Source: JANWHQ01 sp963775275 | GTDB taxonomy: Bacteria; Pseudomonadota; Alphaproteobacteria; Caulobacterales; Caulobacteraceae | NCBI GenBank assembly: GCA_963775275.1 | Contig: CAVZII010000005.1 | Span: forward strand, 1,736,001 to 1,800,000 | Direction: 5' to 3' | DNA: 64,000 nucleotides | In this document: piece by piece, positions 1-9,850 of the stretch | Layout of the letters: every line of letters starts with the position of its first letter | How positions within the stretch are numbered: position 1 is the first letter of the stretch | Made by a program: the position numbers and the translations under genes | The notes under the pieces: model-generated | Seen by the model: the letters and a program-made list of their open reading frames with translations, nothing else | Database searches by the model: none | Told to the model about the DNA's origin: nothing

Positions 1-378
1 GGGCTCGCCTGCTGCGCGGTCGAGATGATGCAGGCCTCGATGCCGCGCTATGACCTCGAGCGGTTCGGCTTCGCGCCCCGCGCCAGCCCGCGCCAGTCGG
101 ACGTGATGATCGTGGCGGGCACCTTGACCAACAAGATGGCTCCGGCCCTGCGCAAGGTCTACGACCAGATGCCCGAGCCGCGCTACGTGATCTCGATGGG
201 CAGCTGCGCCAACGGCGGCGGCTACTACCACTACAGCTACGCCATCGTCCGCGGCTGCGACCGGATCGTGCCGGTGGACGTCTATGTGCCGGGCTGTCCG
301 CCCACCGCCGAGGCCCTGGTCTACGGCGTGCTGCAGCTGCAGAAGAAGATCCGCCGCACCGGCACGATCGAGCGGTAA
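1..378 (+). CDS. nuoB: NADH-quinone oxidoreductase subunit B (NuoB), 5' end outside window
   Basis: NuoB carries the N2 [4Fe-4S] cluster of respiratory complex I, at the membrane-peripheral junction where electrons pass to ubiquinone. The window opens inside the gene, in frame at base 1. The visible 125 residues contain the tandem cysteines (GLACCAVEMM), the third cysteine (MGSCANGGG) and the fourth (VPGCPPTAEAL), so all cluster ligands are present. The C-terminus is of normal length. What is odd is the context: nuoB is normally followed directly by nuoC, but here an inverted-repeat hairpin and then the opposite-strand alkB follow. Either the nuo operon is split in this genome or this is a second nuoB copy. 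The family call is very secure. Confidence 0.95.
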   Translation, partial: GLACCAVEMMQASMPRYDLERFGFAPRASPRQSDVMIVAGTLTNKMAPALRKVYDQMPEPRYVISMGSCANGGGYYHYSYAIVRGCDRIVPVDVYVPGCPPTAEALVYGVLQLQKKIRRTGTIER

Positions 379-422
379 GCGATCGCACGAGAAGCGGGGA
401 CCGGTTCTCCGTTCGCGATCGC
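379..422. repeat. Palindromic intergenic element / probable terminator after nuoB
   Basis: The sequence GCGATCGC occurs at both ends (379-386 and 415-422). An inner GAGAA...TTCTC pair sits around the loop GCGGGGACCGG. This type of GGGGACCGGTTC-containing palindrome is a common dispersed intergenic element in alphaproteobacteria (from memory). It can fold on either strand and sits between the convergent nuoB and alkB, so it could serve as a bidirectional terminator, although there is no T-run. Confidence 0.6.
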
Positions 423-436
423 GCCGACGAGCGATG

Positions 437-1033
437 TCAGGCGGGCCGCGCCCGGCGAAGGGTGAGATTGATCCGCCCGCCGCCCTCGATCAGGCGCGAG
501 GAGCCCGGAAGGATCCGGTCCACGCCGTGATGCCAGAGCCGCGCCTCACCCGCCAGGATGCAGGCGTCGCCGGAACTGAGCCTGAGCGTCCGCGTCGGAT
601 CGCGCCGTGTCGGGCCCCCCAGGCGGAAGACGGCCGTGTCCCCCAAAGACACCGACAGCACCGGGAACGAGAAGTCCGCCTCGTCCCGGTCCTGGTGCAT
701 TCCCATGCGCGCCTGCGGCCCATAAAGGTTCACCAGGCAGGCGTCCGGCGGCGAGGGTGAACCGGTCAGACGGTCCCACAGCCCGAGCAGGACCTCGGGG
801 ATCGGCGGCCAGGGGCGGCCGGTCTTCGGGTGCAGGGGCTCGTAGCGGTAGCCCCTGGCGTCGGTGATCCAGCCGAGCGGGCCGAGGTTGGTCATGCGCA
901 CGGACATCGGCTGGCCGCCCGGCGTGACCGGCCGGTAGAAGGGCGCCTCTTCGGCGGCGGCCATGACCTCGTCCGCCAGCGCGCGCTGTGCGTCCGCGTG
1001 CAGGGCGTCGGGGAAGAGGCGGAAGCCGTCCAT
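437..1033 (-). CDS. alkB: AlkB-family alpha-ketoglutarate-dependent DNA repair dioxygenase
   Basis: The enzyme oxidatively demethylates 1-methyladenine and 3-methylcytosine in DNA using Fe(II), 2-oxoglutarate and O2. The jelly-roll iron site is visible: HQDRDEADF gives the HxD pair, WHHGVDRI gives the distal histidine, and RINLTLRR near the C-terminus gives the 2-oxoglutarate-binding arginine. An upstream in-frame start at 1069 would add 12 residues, but the ATG at 1033 (MDGFRLFPDAL) matches the usual AlkB beginning, so I chose it (198 aa). The gene is convergent with nuoB and divergent from the peptidase gene at 1108. Confidence 0.9.
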   Translation of the reverse strand: MDGFRLFPDALHADAQRALADEVMAAAEEAPFYRPVTPGGQPMSVRMTNLGPLGWITDARGYRYEPLHPKTGRPWPPIPEVLLGLWDRLTGSPSPPDACLVNLYGPQARMGMHQDRDEADFSFPVLSVSLGDTAVFRLGGPTRRDPTRTLRLSSGDACILAGEARLWHHGVDRILPGSSRLIEGGGRINLTLRRARPA

Positions 1034-1107
1034 GGCCCGATGATAAGCCCTGGATGGAGGAACGTTCACTGGCCCGGCGCGCGCCTATCGCCTAGCGTGC
1101 AGACGCG

Positions 1108-3741
1108 ATGCTCGTCCGCGCCCTCCTCTGCTGCGCACTGATCGCGGCCCTGGCCGCCTGCCGCGGGCCGGCGCCGAAGCCGCCGGCCGCCCCGGCGGGG
1201 CCCGGACAGGCCGTGCGCCTGCCGGCCGACGTGGTCCCCTCGGCCTACCGGATCAGCGTCACGCCCGACGCAGAGCGCATGGCCTTCAAGGGCCACGTCT
1301 CCATCGACGTCGAGGTCAGCTCGCCCGTGCGGGCGATCGTGATGAACGCCAACGAGCTCACCGTCTCGCGCGCCGCGGTGGACGGCCAGCCGGCGGCCGG
1401 GATCGCCCTGGACCCGGCGGCGGAGACGCTCACCCTGACGCTCGACCGGCCGATCGCGGCGGGGCGGCACGTCGTGGACATCGACTACGCCGGCAAGATC
1501 AACCAGGGCGCCTACGGCCTCTTCGCCCTCGACTACGACACGCCCCAGGGCCATCGGCGCATGCTCGCCACCCAGTTCGAGAACGTCGACGCGCGCCGCT
1601 TCGTCCCCTCGTGGGACGAGCCCGCCCGCAAGGCGAGCTTCCAGCTGACCGTCACCGCGCCGCAGGACGAGATGGCGGTCTCGAACATGCCCATCGCCGA
1701 GGAGCATCCCCTGGCGGGCGGCCTGAAGCAGGTGAGCTTCCAGGCGACGCCCAAGATGTCGTCCTATCTGCTGTTCCTGGGCCTTGGGGACCTCGAGCGG
1801 ATCAGCCGCAAGGTGGACGGCGTCGACGTCGGGGTCGTGTTCCGGCGCGGCGCGGCGGACAAGGCGCGCTATGCCCTCGACCGGGCGAGCGAGCTGCTCG
1901 GCTACTACGATCGCTACTTCGCGATCCCCTATCCCCTGCCCAAGCTCGATCTCGTCGCCGCGCCGGGCGCGGCGGGCTTCGCGGCCATGGAGAACTGGGG
2001 CGCGATCCTCTTCTTCGAGAACCGGATCCTGGTCGATCCCAGGCTCGCCACCGAGGCCGACCGCCGCGACGATGCGGTCACCATCGCCCACGAGATGGCC
2101 CACCAGTGGTTCGGCGACTTGGTGACCCCGAGCTGGTGGGACGACGTCTGGCTGAACGAGAGCTTCGCCCAGTGGATGGAGGCCAAGTCGGTGAACGACC
2201 TGCATCCGGACTGGCGGGTCTGGCTCAGCGAGGCGGGCGGGCGCGAGGCGGCGATGAGGCTGGACGCGACCTCGGCCACCCACCCGGTGGTCGAGCCGGC
2301 CGAGACGCTGGACCAGGTCAACGAGATCCCCGACGCCATCGTCTACGACAAGGGCGCGGCGGTGGTGCGCATGCTCGAGGCCTATGTGGGCGAGGACGCC
2401 TGGCGCGAGGGGGTGCGGGCGTACCTTCGCCGCTTCGCCTACTCGAACGCCACGCACGCCGACTTCTGGAAGGCGATGGAGACGGCGTCCAAGCGGCCGG
2501 TGGCCGCCATCGCCCACGACTTCACCGAGCAGGACGGCCTGCCCCTGGTCGGGGTGGACATCATGGTCGGCCAGGGAACGGGCTCGGGCGTCTTCCTGAC
2601 CCAGCAGCGCCTGGCGGCCGACGCCGGCTCCACCGGCGAGCGGCACTGGCGGATTCCCGTCATGGCCCAGCCGGCTGGCGGCGGCGCCAGGGTCTCGACC
2701 CTTGTGCGGGGCGGGCCGCTGGTGACCGCCCTGACCAGCCCCGCGCCCGGCCCCCTGGTGATCAATCCCGGCCAGGTGGGCTACTTTCGCACGCTCTACG
2801 CCCCCTCGGCCTTCGCCCCGATCGAGGCGCGGCTGGCCAGCCTTGAGGCGGCCGACCAGCTCGGGCTCATCAGCGACGCCTGGGCCTTCGGCCAGTCCGG
2901 CGACGCGCCCGCCGCACACTTGATGGAACTGGTCGACCAGCTGCCGGCCGGCGCCGATCCCAGGGTGTGGGACCAGGTCCTGCCGATCCTGTCCGACATC
3001 GACAGCCTCTACGCCGGCCGGCCCGGCCAGGCGGCGTTCCGAGCCTGGGCGCGGCGCAAGCTCGGGGCCGTCCTCGCGCGCGCGGGCTGGAGCGCGCGCT
3101 CGCGGGCGTCTGACACGGCGGCGGTGCTGAGGGGCGACCTGATCGAGAGCCTTGGCGATCTGGGCGATCCGGCGGTGATCGCCGAGGCCCGGCGCCGGTT
3201 CGCCGCCTTGCAGCAGGGGTCCGACCTGCCCGCGGACATCCATACCGCGGTGCTGCGCGTGGTCGGCCGCAACGCGGACGCGGCGAGCTTCGAGGCGCTG
3301 GCCAGGCTGGCCTCGGCCGCCAAGGATCCCGCCGAGCGGCGCAGCTATCTGGTCGCCCTGGCCGGGGCCGAGGATCCGGCCCTGGCGCGACGGGCGCTCG
3401 ACATGTCGCTGACGCCCGCGATCCCGACCACCCTGGCGCCGGTGATGATCCGACGCGTGGCCGCGCGCCATCCCGACCTCGCCTGGCGCTTCGCCTTGGA
3501 CCACGCCGCCGAGATCCGGCCGCGGCTCGATCCGTCGCAGGTCCTGAATTTCGCCCCGCGCCTGCTCAGCCAGTCAGCCGACGCGGACAGGGCGAACGAG
3601 CTGAGGGCCTATGCCGAGAAGACCTTCCCGCCGGGCGGGCGGCGCGAATCCGACAAGGTCGTCGCCCGCATCCTGCAGCGCGCCGACGTCCGGGCCCGCC
3701 GGCTGGACGACATCGACCGCTGGCTCAAGGCCAACGGATAG
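1108..3741 (+). CDS. M1 family zinc aminopeptidase, lipoprotein
   Basis: An 877-residue peptidase of the aminopeptidase N (M1) family that removes N-terminal residues from peptides. The start carries a lipoprotein signal (MLVRALLCCALIAALAAC, lipobox LAAC, with Cys18 as the lipidated residue), so the enzyme should be anchored in the cell envelope and face the periplasm. The exopeptidase motif appears as AAMEN near residue 294. The zinc site is HEMAH at 328-332 with the third ligand in WLNES at 351, the HEXXH-X18-E spacing of the family. The C-terminal third is the helical ERAP1-like domain. The gene appears monocistronic. Substrate specificity cannot be read from the sequence. Confidence 0.92.
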   Translation: MLVRALLCCALIAALAACRGPAPKPPAAPAGPGQAVRLPADVVPSAYRISVTPDAERMAFKGHVSIDVEVSSPVRAIVMNANELTVSRAAVDGQPAAGIALDPAAETLTLTLDRPIAAGRHVVDIDYAGKINQGAYGLFALDYDTPQGHRRMLATQFENVDARRFVPSWDEPARKASFQLTVTAPQDEMAVSNMPIAEEHPLAGGLKQVSFQATPKMSSYLLFLGLGDLERISRKVDGVDVGVVFRRGAADKARYALDRASELLGYYDRYFAIPYPLPKLDLVAAPGAAGFAAMENWGAILFFENRILVDPRLATEADRRDDAVTIAHEMAHQWFGDLVTPSWWDDVWLNESFAQWMEAKSVNDLHPDWRVWLSEAGGREAAMRLDATSATHPVVEPAETLDQVNEIPDAIVYDKGAAVVRMLEAYVGEDAWREGVRAYLRRFAYSNATHADFWKAMETASKRPVAAIAHDFTEQDGLPLVGVDIMVGQGTGSGVFLTQQRLAADAGSTGERHWRIPVMAQPAGGGARVSTLVRGGPLVTALTSPAPGPLVINPGQVGYFRTLYAPSAFAPIEARLASLEAADQLGLISDAWAFGQSGDAPAAHLMELVDQLPAGADPRVWDQVLPILSDIDSLYAGRPGQAAFRAWARRKLGAVLARAGWSARSRASDTAAVLRGDLIESLGDLGDPAVIAEARRRFAALQQGSDLPADIHTAVLRVVGRNADAASFEALARLASAAKDPAERRSYLVALAGAEDPALARRALDMSLTPAIPTTLAPVMIRRVAARHPDLAWRFALDHAAEIRPRLDPSQVLNFAPRLLSQSADADRANELRAYAEKTFPPGGRRESDKVVARILQRADVRARRLDDIDRWLKANG

Positions 3742-3753
3742 GCGCGCGCCCGG

Positions 3754-4116
3754 TCAGGGCTCGAAGCTATAGGCCGTGATCCGGCAGAGGTTCACGCCCT
3801 TCTTCTCCACCATGTCCCCGCTGTTCATCAGGAACATCAGGTCGAATGTGCAGATCCCGTTGGGATCATCGACCTTCAAGGTCACGGTCTTGCCCGCGCC
3901 GGCGGTCTGCTTGCCCAAAAGGTCGTCCGACATGTTCAAGGTCCCCGCCGGCGCGACGTAGACGGACGTGATGCCGTTCTTGCCGTCGTTGGTGAGCTTG
4001 ATGACATGGACGCCTGCGGCCGACGCGGCGGCCGGCGTCGCCGGGCTCGTCTGGCCCCATGCGGTTGCGGCCGCCATGACCGCCGCCGCCGCTAAATTTG
4101 CTGTCCTGACCCCCAT
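3754..4116 (-). CDS. Small exported protein of unknown function
   Basis: A 120-residue protein with a clear signal peptide (MGVRTANLAAAAVMAAATAWG, then a Q-T-S-P-A-T-P stretch), so the mature product of about 95 residues should be periplasmic. The mature part contains two cysteines (GICTFDL and NLCRITAYS) that could form a disulfide, and a beta-rich pattern. I do not recognise the family and assign no function. It reads away from dnaK and shares the 385-bp divergent intergenic region with it. It converges tightly on the M1 peptidase (12 bp between stops). Confidence 0.7.
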   Translation of the reverse strand: MGVRTANLAAAAVMAAATAWGQTSPATPAAASAAGVHVIKLTNDGKNGITSVYVAPAGTLNMSDDLLGKQTAGAGKTVTLKVDDPNGICTFDLMFLMNSGDMVEKKGVNLCRITAYSFEP

Positions 4117-4305
4117 GCGCGCTTCCCTCCCGCGGTCGTCCTCGTGGGCGATCGCTTCTGCGCGCAGGGTCCGGCGGCGTCTCGCCGGAACGCATGACCT
4201 AGCCTGGGCGGGCGCTGCCCGCCGGGCCCCGCTGGCGGGAAGGTTAGCGTGTCCGATGGCGCGGGTTAATAGCCTCGGACGGTCGGCCCGAACCCGTTCC
4301 AGGCT

Positions 4306-4333
4306 CTTGCAGCGCGACCGAGCTTACCCATAT
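4306..4333 (+). promoter_or_regulatory. Candidate sigma-32 (RpoH) heat-shock promoter of dnaK
   Basis: CTTGCAG at 4306-4312 and CCCATAT at 4327-4333 are separated by 14 bp. This matches the sigma-32 pattern CTTG...N13-14...CCCATNT used for heat-shock genes in proteobacteria, and it lies upstream of dnaK. The match was made by eye. The transcription start would fall near 4340. Confidence 0.6.
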
Positions 4334-4500
4334 GCCAAACCGGACGGCGCGCCTTGGCGCAGCCGGACGCCAGGGGCCTGTGTCAAAGGACACTTTGCGG
4401 GGCTCCGCCCAACTGGAGACCCGATCGAACCGGGGACGGACACCCAAGGCGCTCGCGACGAGGCCTCCGGTCCGCCGCCCGCAAGGAGCGAACTGATCTC
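4334..4500 (+). other. Long 5' leader of dnaK
   Basis: About 160 bases separate the candidate heat-shock promoter from the dnaK ATG. No ORF with coding character is present. A small hairpin (GTGTC-aaag-GACAC, 4380-4393) and a GCGG...CCGC stem just after it could fold in the leader. The rest of the 4117-4500 gap (4117-4305) holds the upstream region of the exported protein gene, and I see no further element in it. Confidence 0.4.
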
Positions 4501-6408
<1,908 letters not shown>

Positions 6409-6426
6409 TCGACTGACGTTCCAGAC

Positions 6427-6460
6427 GCCCCTCGCGGCCGGCGAACCGGCGGCGAGGGGC
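6427..6460 (+). terminator. Strong hairpin between dnaK and dnaJ
   Basis: A 15-bp stem with a single mismatch (left arm 6427-6441, right arm 6446-6460) closes a CGAA tetraloop. No U-tract follows. It could attenuate or process the dnaK-dnaJ transcript so that dnaJ is made in smaller amounts, rather than fully terminating it. Confidence 0.55.
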
Positions 6461-6565
6461 GCTTGACGATGGGAGCCGGGACCGTGCGGGACGCGAGCTT
6501 GCTTAACGGCCAAGCTGATCCCACTTTGGAAAGGCGGGTTGGGGCGTATCGGGGCCGGCTCTGAG

Positions 6566-7723
6566 ATGGTGCGTGATTACTACGAGGTGCTGGGCGTCGA
6601 ACGCGGGTCGCCCGACGATGAGATCAAGCGAGCCTTCCGTAAGCTCGCCATGGAGCACCATCCTGACCGCAACAACGGGTGCACCGACGCGGAGTCCCGC
6701 TTCAAGGAGCTGAACGAGGCCTATTCGGTCCTCTCGGATCCGGCCAAGCGCGCGGCATACGACCAGTTCGGCCACGCCGGGCTGAACGGCATGAACGGCG
6801 GCGGCGCCCAGTTCACCGACATCCACGACATTTTCAACTCGGTGTTCGGCGAGGCCTTCGGCGACATGTTCGGGGGCCGTGCGCGCCAGCAGGGCCCCAG
6901 GCGCGGCCAGGATCTGCGCTACGATCTGGAGATCACGCTGGAGCAGGCCTACGCCGGCTCGACGGTCGAGATCATGGTGCCCGCCTCGATCACCTGCGAG
7001 GTCTGCTCGGGCTCGGGCTGCAAGCCGGGCACCAGCCCGACCACCTGCACGACCTGCGGCGGCGCGGGACGCATCCGTGCGAGCCAGGGCTTCTTCGCCA
7101 TCGAGCGGACCTGCCCGCGCTGCGGCGGCTCCGGGCGGATGGTGCTGGACCCCTGCACGGCGTGCCACGGCCATGGCCAGGCCCGCAAGGAGCGTACGCT
7201 GGAGGTCACGATCCCGCCCGGCGTGGACGACGGCGCACGGATCCGGCTTGCGGGCGAGGGCGATGCGGGCGCCTACGGCGGCCCGCGCGGCGACCTCTAC
7301 ATCTTCCTGAGCGTGAGGCCCCACGACCTGTTCGAGCGCGACGGGATGGACCTGCTGTGCACCGTGCCGGCGCCCATGTGCACGGCCGCGCTGGGCGGCG
7401 AGATCGAGGTCCCCTGCCTCGCCGAGGCCCAGGGCTGCGTCGACGACTGCCGGCTGACGGTGAAGATCCCCGAGGGGACGCAGACCGGCCACAAGGTCCG
7501 GATCAAGGGCCGCGGCATGCCGTCCCTGCGCGGCCGGCACAAGGGCGACCTGCTGGTCGAGATCTTCGTCGAGACCCCGACCCATCTGACCGGCCGCCAG
7601 AAGGAGCTGATGCGCGAGCTGGCGTCCTGCTGCGGCGAGACCCAGCACCCCCGTTCGAGCGGCTTCTTCACCAAGGCCCGCCGGTTCTGGGACGACATCA
7701 CCGGGGCCGAGGCCCAGGCCTGA
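6566..7723 (+). CDS. dnaJ: Molecular chaperone DnaJ (Hsp40)
   Basis: DnaJ is the co-chaperone that delivers substrates to DnaK and stimulates its ATPase. The 385-residue protein has all type I domains in order: a J domain with the HPD motif (MEHHPDRN), a G/F-rich region, the four zinc-finger repeats CEVCSGSG, CTTCGGAG, CPRCGGSG and CTACHGHG, and the C-terminal substrate-binding beta domains. I took the ATG at 6566 (MVRDYYEVLGV) because DnaJ proteins begin at the J domain. An in-frame start at 6539 would add an atypical nine-residue leader. The gene forms a transcription unit with dnaK. Confidence 0.97.
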   Translation: MVRDYYEVLGVERGSPDDEIKRAFRKLAMEHHPDRNNGCTDAESRFKELNEAYSVLSDPAKRAAYDQFGHAGLNGMNGGGAQFTDIHDIFNSVFGEAFGDMFGGRARQQGPRRGQDLRYDLEITLEQAYAGSTVEIMVPASITCEVCSGSGCKPGTSPTTCTTCGGAGRIRASQGFFAIERTCPRCGGSGRMVLDPCTACHGHGQARKERTLEVTIPPGVDDGARIRLAGEGDAGAYGGPRGDLYIFLSVRPHDLFERDGMDLLCTVPAPMCTAALGGEIEVPCLAEAQGCVDDCRLTVKIPEGTQTGHKVRIKGRGMPSLRGRHKGDLLVEIFVETPTHLTGRQKELMRELASCCGETQHPRSSGFFTKARRFWDDITGAEAQA

Positions 7724-7741
7724 CGTCCCAGGGCTCGGGCT

Positions 7742-8128
7742 TCAGACCGCGTCGATCTCGCCGTTCAAGGACTTGGCGAGGTCCAGCAGGCGCCGGCGCG
7801 GGCGCTCGCCCAGCTGGTAGTAGGCGCGGATCAGGTCCAGCGTCTCCTTGCGGGCGAACATCTCGCCCGAGGAATCCGAGCGCTCCTGCAGGGATTCCAT
7901 GTGCGGCTTGTCCGAAATGCCGTCGTAGAAGTAGCCGATCGGCACCTCCAGCGCCTCGGAAAGCTGCCACAGACGGGCGGCGGAGATTCGGTTCGCGCCG
8001 CACTCGTACTTCTGGATCTGCTGGAAGCGGACGCCGACGGCGCCGGCCAGCTGCTGCTGGGTCAGGCCCAGCAGACGCCGGCGGCGTCGCAGGCGCTTGC
8101 CCAGGTGGAGATCGATTTCGTTCGCCAT
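7742..8128 (-). CDS. XRE-family HTH transcriptional regulator (PhrR/PraR-like)
   Basis: A 128-residue DNA-binding protein. Residues 8-62 form a Cro/CI-type helix-turn-helix (GLTQQQLAGAVGVRFQQIQK, followed by YECGANRIS). This is the form typical of the small alphaproteobacterial PhrR/PraR regulators, with a short C-terminal helical tail. I chose the ATG at 8128 (MANEIDLHLGKRLRRRR) because family members begin just before the HTH. The frame is open further upstream to 8302 but with no homology-like sequence. It is convergent with dnaJ and divergent from the acyltransferase gene. Its target genes are not evident. Confidence 0.85.
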   Translation of the reverse strand: MANEIDLHLGKRLRRRRRLLGLTQQQLAGAVGVRFQQIQKYECGANRISAARLWQLSEALEVPIGYFYDGISDKPHMESLQERSDSSGEMFARKETLDLIRAYYQLGERPRRRLLDLAKSLNGEIDAV

Positions 8129-8294
8129 GATCGAGGCCCCTTGGTCGTTCTCTGGCCCGTCCCGTTTCGGGACGGATCGCCCGACAAGCGGCAAAGCTCG
8201 TGCCGGACGGGAGCGCGCCCGCCCGTCCTCCCGCAATGATGGGTCTGGCGCCGGCTTCATTGCGCCGCTGGGGCCCCCCGGATAAGCAGCCGCA

Positions 8295-9281
8295 GTGAAC
8301 ACCCGTTCCTCGACAATCTGGCGACAGCTCGGCTGGCGCGCCGAGGCTGCGGGCTACGATGCGCTGGCCTTGCTGGTGCGGCGCCTGCCCGTGGACCTCG
8401 TCTCGGCGCTGGGCGGGGCGGTGGTGGGCGCGCTCGGCCCCCTGACGAAGCGGCACGCGGTGATCCTGCGCAATCTCGAGCTCGCCTTCCCGGAGAAGAC
8501 CTCCGCCGAGCGCGAGGCCCTGGCCCGCGAGCACTGGCGCGTGATCGGGCGCACCTTCGCCGAGTTCCCGCTGGTGGACCGCCTGACGCCCGCGAGCGGC
8601 CGCGTCGAGATCGAGGGGCTGGATCGGCTGACCGAGCTCGCCCGCACGGGGGAGGCCGCGGTCCTGATCTCGGGACACCTGTCGAACTGGGAGATCATGA
8701 TGGCCGTGATCGTCCAGTCGGGTCTGAAATGCCGCGTCAGCTACCGTCCGGCCAACAACCCCTTCACCGACCGGCGCATCATCGAGGCGCGCCGCCGCTA
8801 CGGCGTGCGGCTGGAGGCGGCCAAGGGCGGAGAGGGCACGCGGGCGCTGCTGTCCGCGCTGAACAAGGGGGAGTCGGTCGCCCTGCTCAACGACCAGCGC
8901 GACTCCTCGGGGGTGGAGGCGCCGTTCTTCGGATGGCCCGTCCGCACCGCGCCCGGCCCGGCGCGCCTGGCCCTGCGCTACGGCGGGCGGCTGATCCCCA
9001 TGTCGGTGGCGCGCACCCGCGGCGCGCGGTTCCGCGTCGTCATCCACCCGCCGATCGAGCTGGAGCGCACGGGCGACCGTCCACGCGACCTTCAGGCCGC
9101 GGTCGCCAAGATCAACGCCTTCATCGAATCCTGCATCCGCGCGCGGCCGGCCGAGTGGCTATGGTCGCACCGGCGCTGGCCGCTGGAGCACTATGCCGAC
9201 CTCGACGGCGGGCGGCGCGCTCAGCCGCTGGCCGACGCCTTGCCCTCGGCGTCGTCGCAGCGCCGCCAGGGACCCGCGTAA
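8295..9281 (+). CDS. LpxL/HtrB-type lysophospholipid (lipid A) acyltransferase
   Basis: A 328-residue inner-membrane acyltransferase of the late-acyltransferase family, which transfers an acyl chain from acyl-ACP to lipid A precursors or related lipids. The catalytic HX4E motif is seen as GHLSNWE near residue 128. The family block NDQRDSSGVEAPFFG and the C-terminal WLWSHRRWP are also present. The start is GTG at 8295. The 3' end overlaps the convergent response-regulator gene by 61 bp. Whether the acceptor is lipid A or another glycolipid cannot be decided from the sequence. Confidence 0.88.
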   Translation: MNTRSSTIWRQLGWRAEAAGYDALALLVRRLPVDLVSALGGAVVGALGPLTKRHAVILRNLELAFPEKTSAEREALAREHWRVIGRTFAEFPLVDRLTPASGRVEIEGLDRLTELARTGEAAVLISGHLSNWEIMMAVIVQSGLKCRVSYRPANNPFTDRRIIEARRRYGVRLEAAKGGEGTRALLSALNKGESVALLNDQRDSSGVEAPFFGWPVRTAPGPARLALRYGGRLIPMSVARTRGARFRVVIHPPIELERTGDRPRDLQAAVAKINAFIESCIRARPAEWLWSHRRWPLEHYADLDGGRRAQPLADALPSASSQRRQGPA

Positions 9282-9736
9282 GCCGGGTCCTGACGCCGAC
9301 GCCGGTCGGGACCGAAGTAGCCCTCGGTCTTCACGAACGGCCGCTGCCGATAGATCACGTTGTTCAGCCGGTCCAGCACCGCGCGGGCGGTCACGGGCTT
9401 GACGATGAACTCGGTCACCCCGGCGTCGCGCGCCTCCATCACCCGGGAGCGCTCGGCGTAGCCCGTCAGCATGATGATCGGCAGATAGGGGTTCGGGCTG
9501 TCGGCCGCCTGGCGCACCAGGCGGGTGAACTCCACCCCGTCCACCGGCTTCATGTGGAAGTCCACGATCGCGACGTCGGCGGGCCATTGGCGCAGGGCGT
9601 CGAGCGCCTCGGCCCCGTCCCAGCACTCGCGCACCTGCTCGACGCCGACGGCCGACAGCACCGCCGAGACGATCGAGCGCATATGCTGGTTGTCGTCCAC
9701 CAGCAGCACGCGGATGGCTTTCAAAGCCGACGTCAT
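9221..9736 (-). CDS. Single-domain response regulator (CheY-like receiver)
   Basis: A 171-residue protein with one receiver domain: acidic pair VLLVDDNQH, phosphoacceptor Asp in IVDFHMKPVDG, Thr in IIMLTGYAE and Lys in FIVKPVTA. A short basic tail (YFGPDRRRRQDP) follows instead of an output domain. This FGPDRRR-type tail is common in alphaproteobacterial receiver-only proteins that act in phosphorelays or by protein interaction. I chose the ATG at 9736 (MTSALKAIRVL), 15 codons inside the longer frame. No cognate histidine kinase lies in the window. Confidence 0.9.
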   Translation of the reverse strand: MTSALKAIRVLLVDDNQHMRSIVSAVLSAVGVEQVRECWDGAEALDALRQWPADVAIVDFHMKPVDGVEFTRLVRQAADSPNPYLPIIMLTGYAERSRVMEARDAGVTEFIVKPVTARAVLDRLNNVIYRQRPFVKTEGYFGPDRRRRQDPAYAGPWRRCDDAEGKASASG

Positions 9737-9850
9737 AGATCGGGCCCCTGACCGAACGCTCGCACAATTCCCACCCACCACGAATAACGGGCGCGAGAAA
9801 ACACCGGAAGGCTTAACAAAGGCTGCAAACCGGGCCTGCGCGGCGGGCCG

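Noticed and set aside
1066..3504. An 812-codon minus-strand open frame opposite the M1 peptidase
   Set aside because: It is a shadow of a real high-GC gene: no start context, low-complexity Arg/Gly/His composition, and no family motifs. The plus-strand peptidase has the HEXXH motif and a signal peptide.
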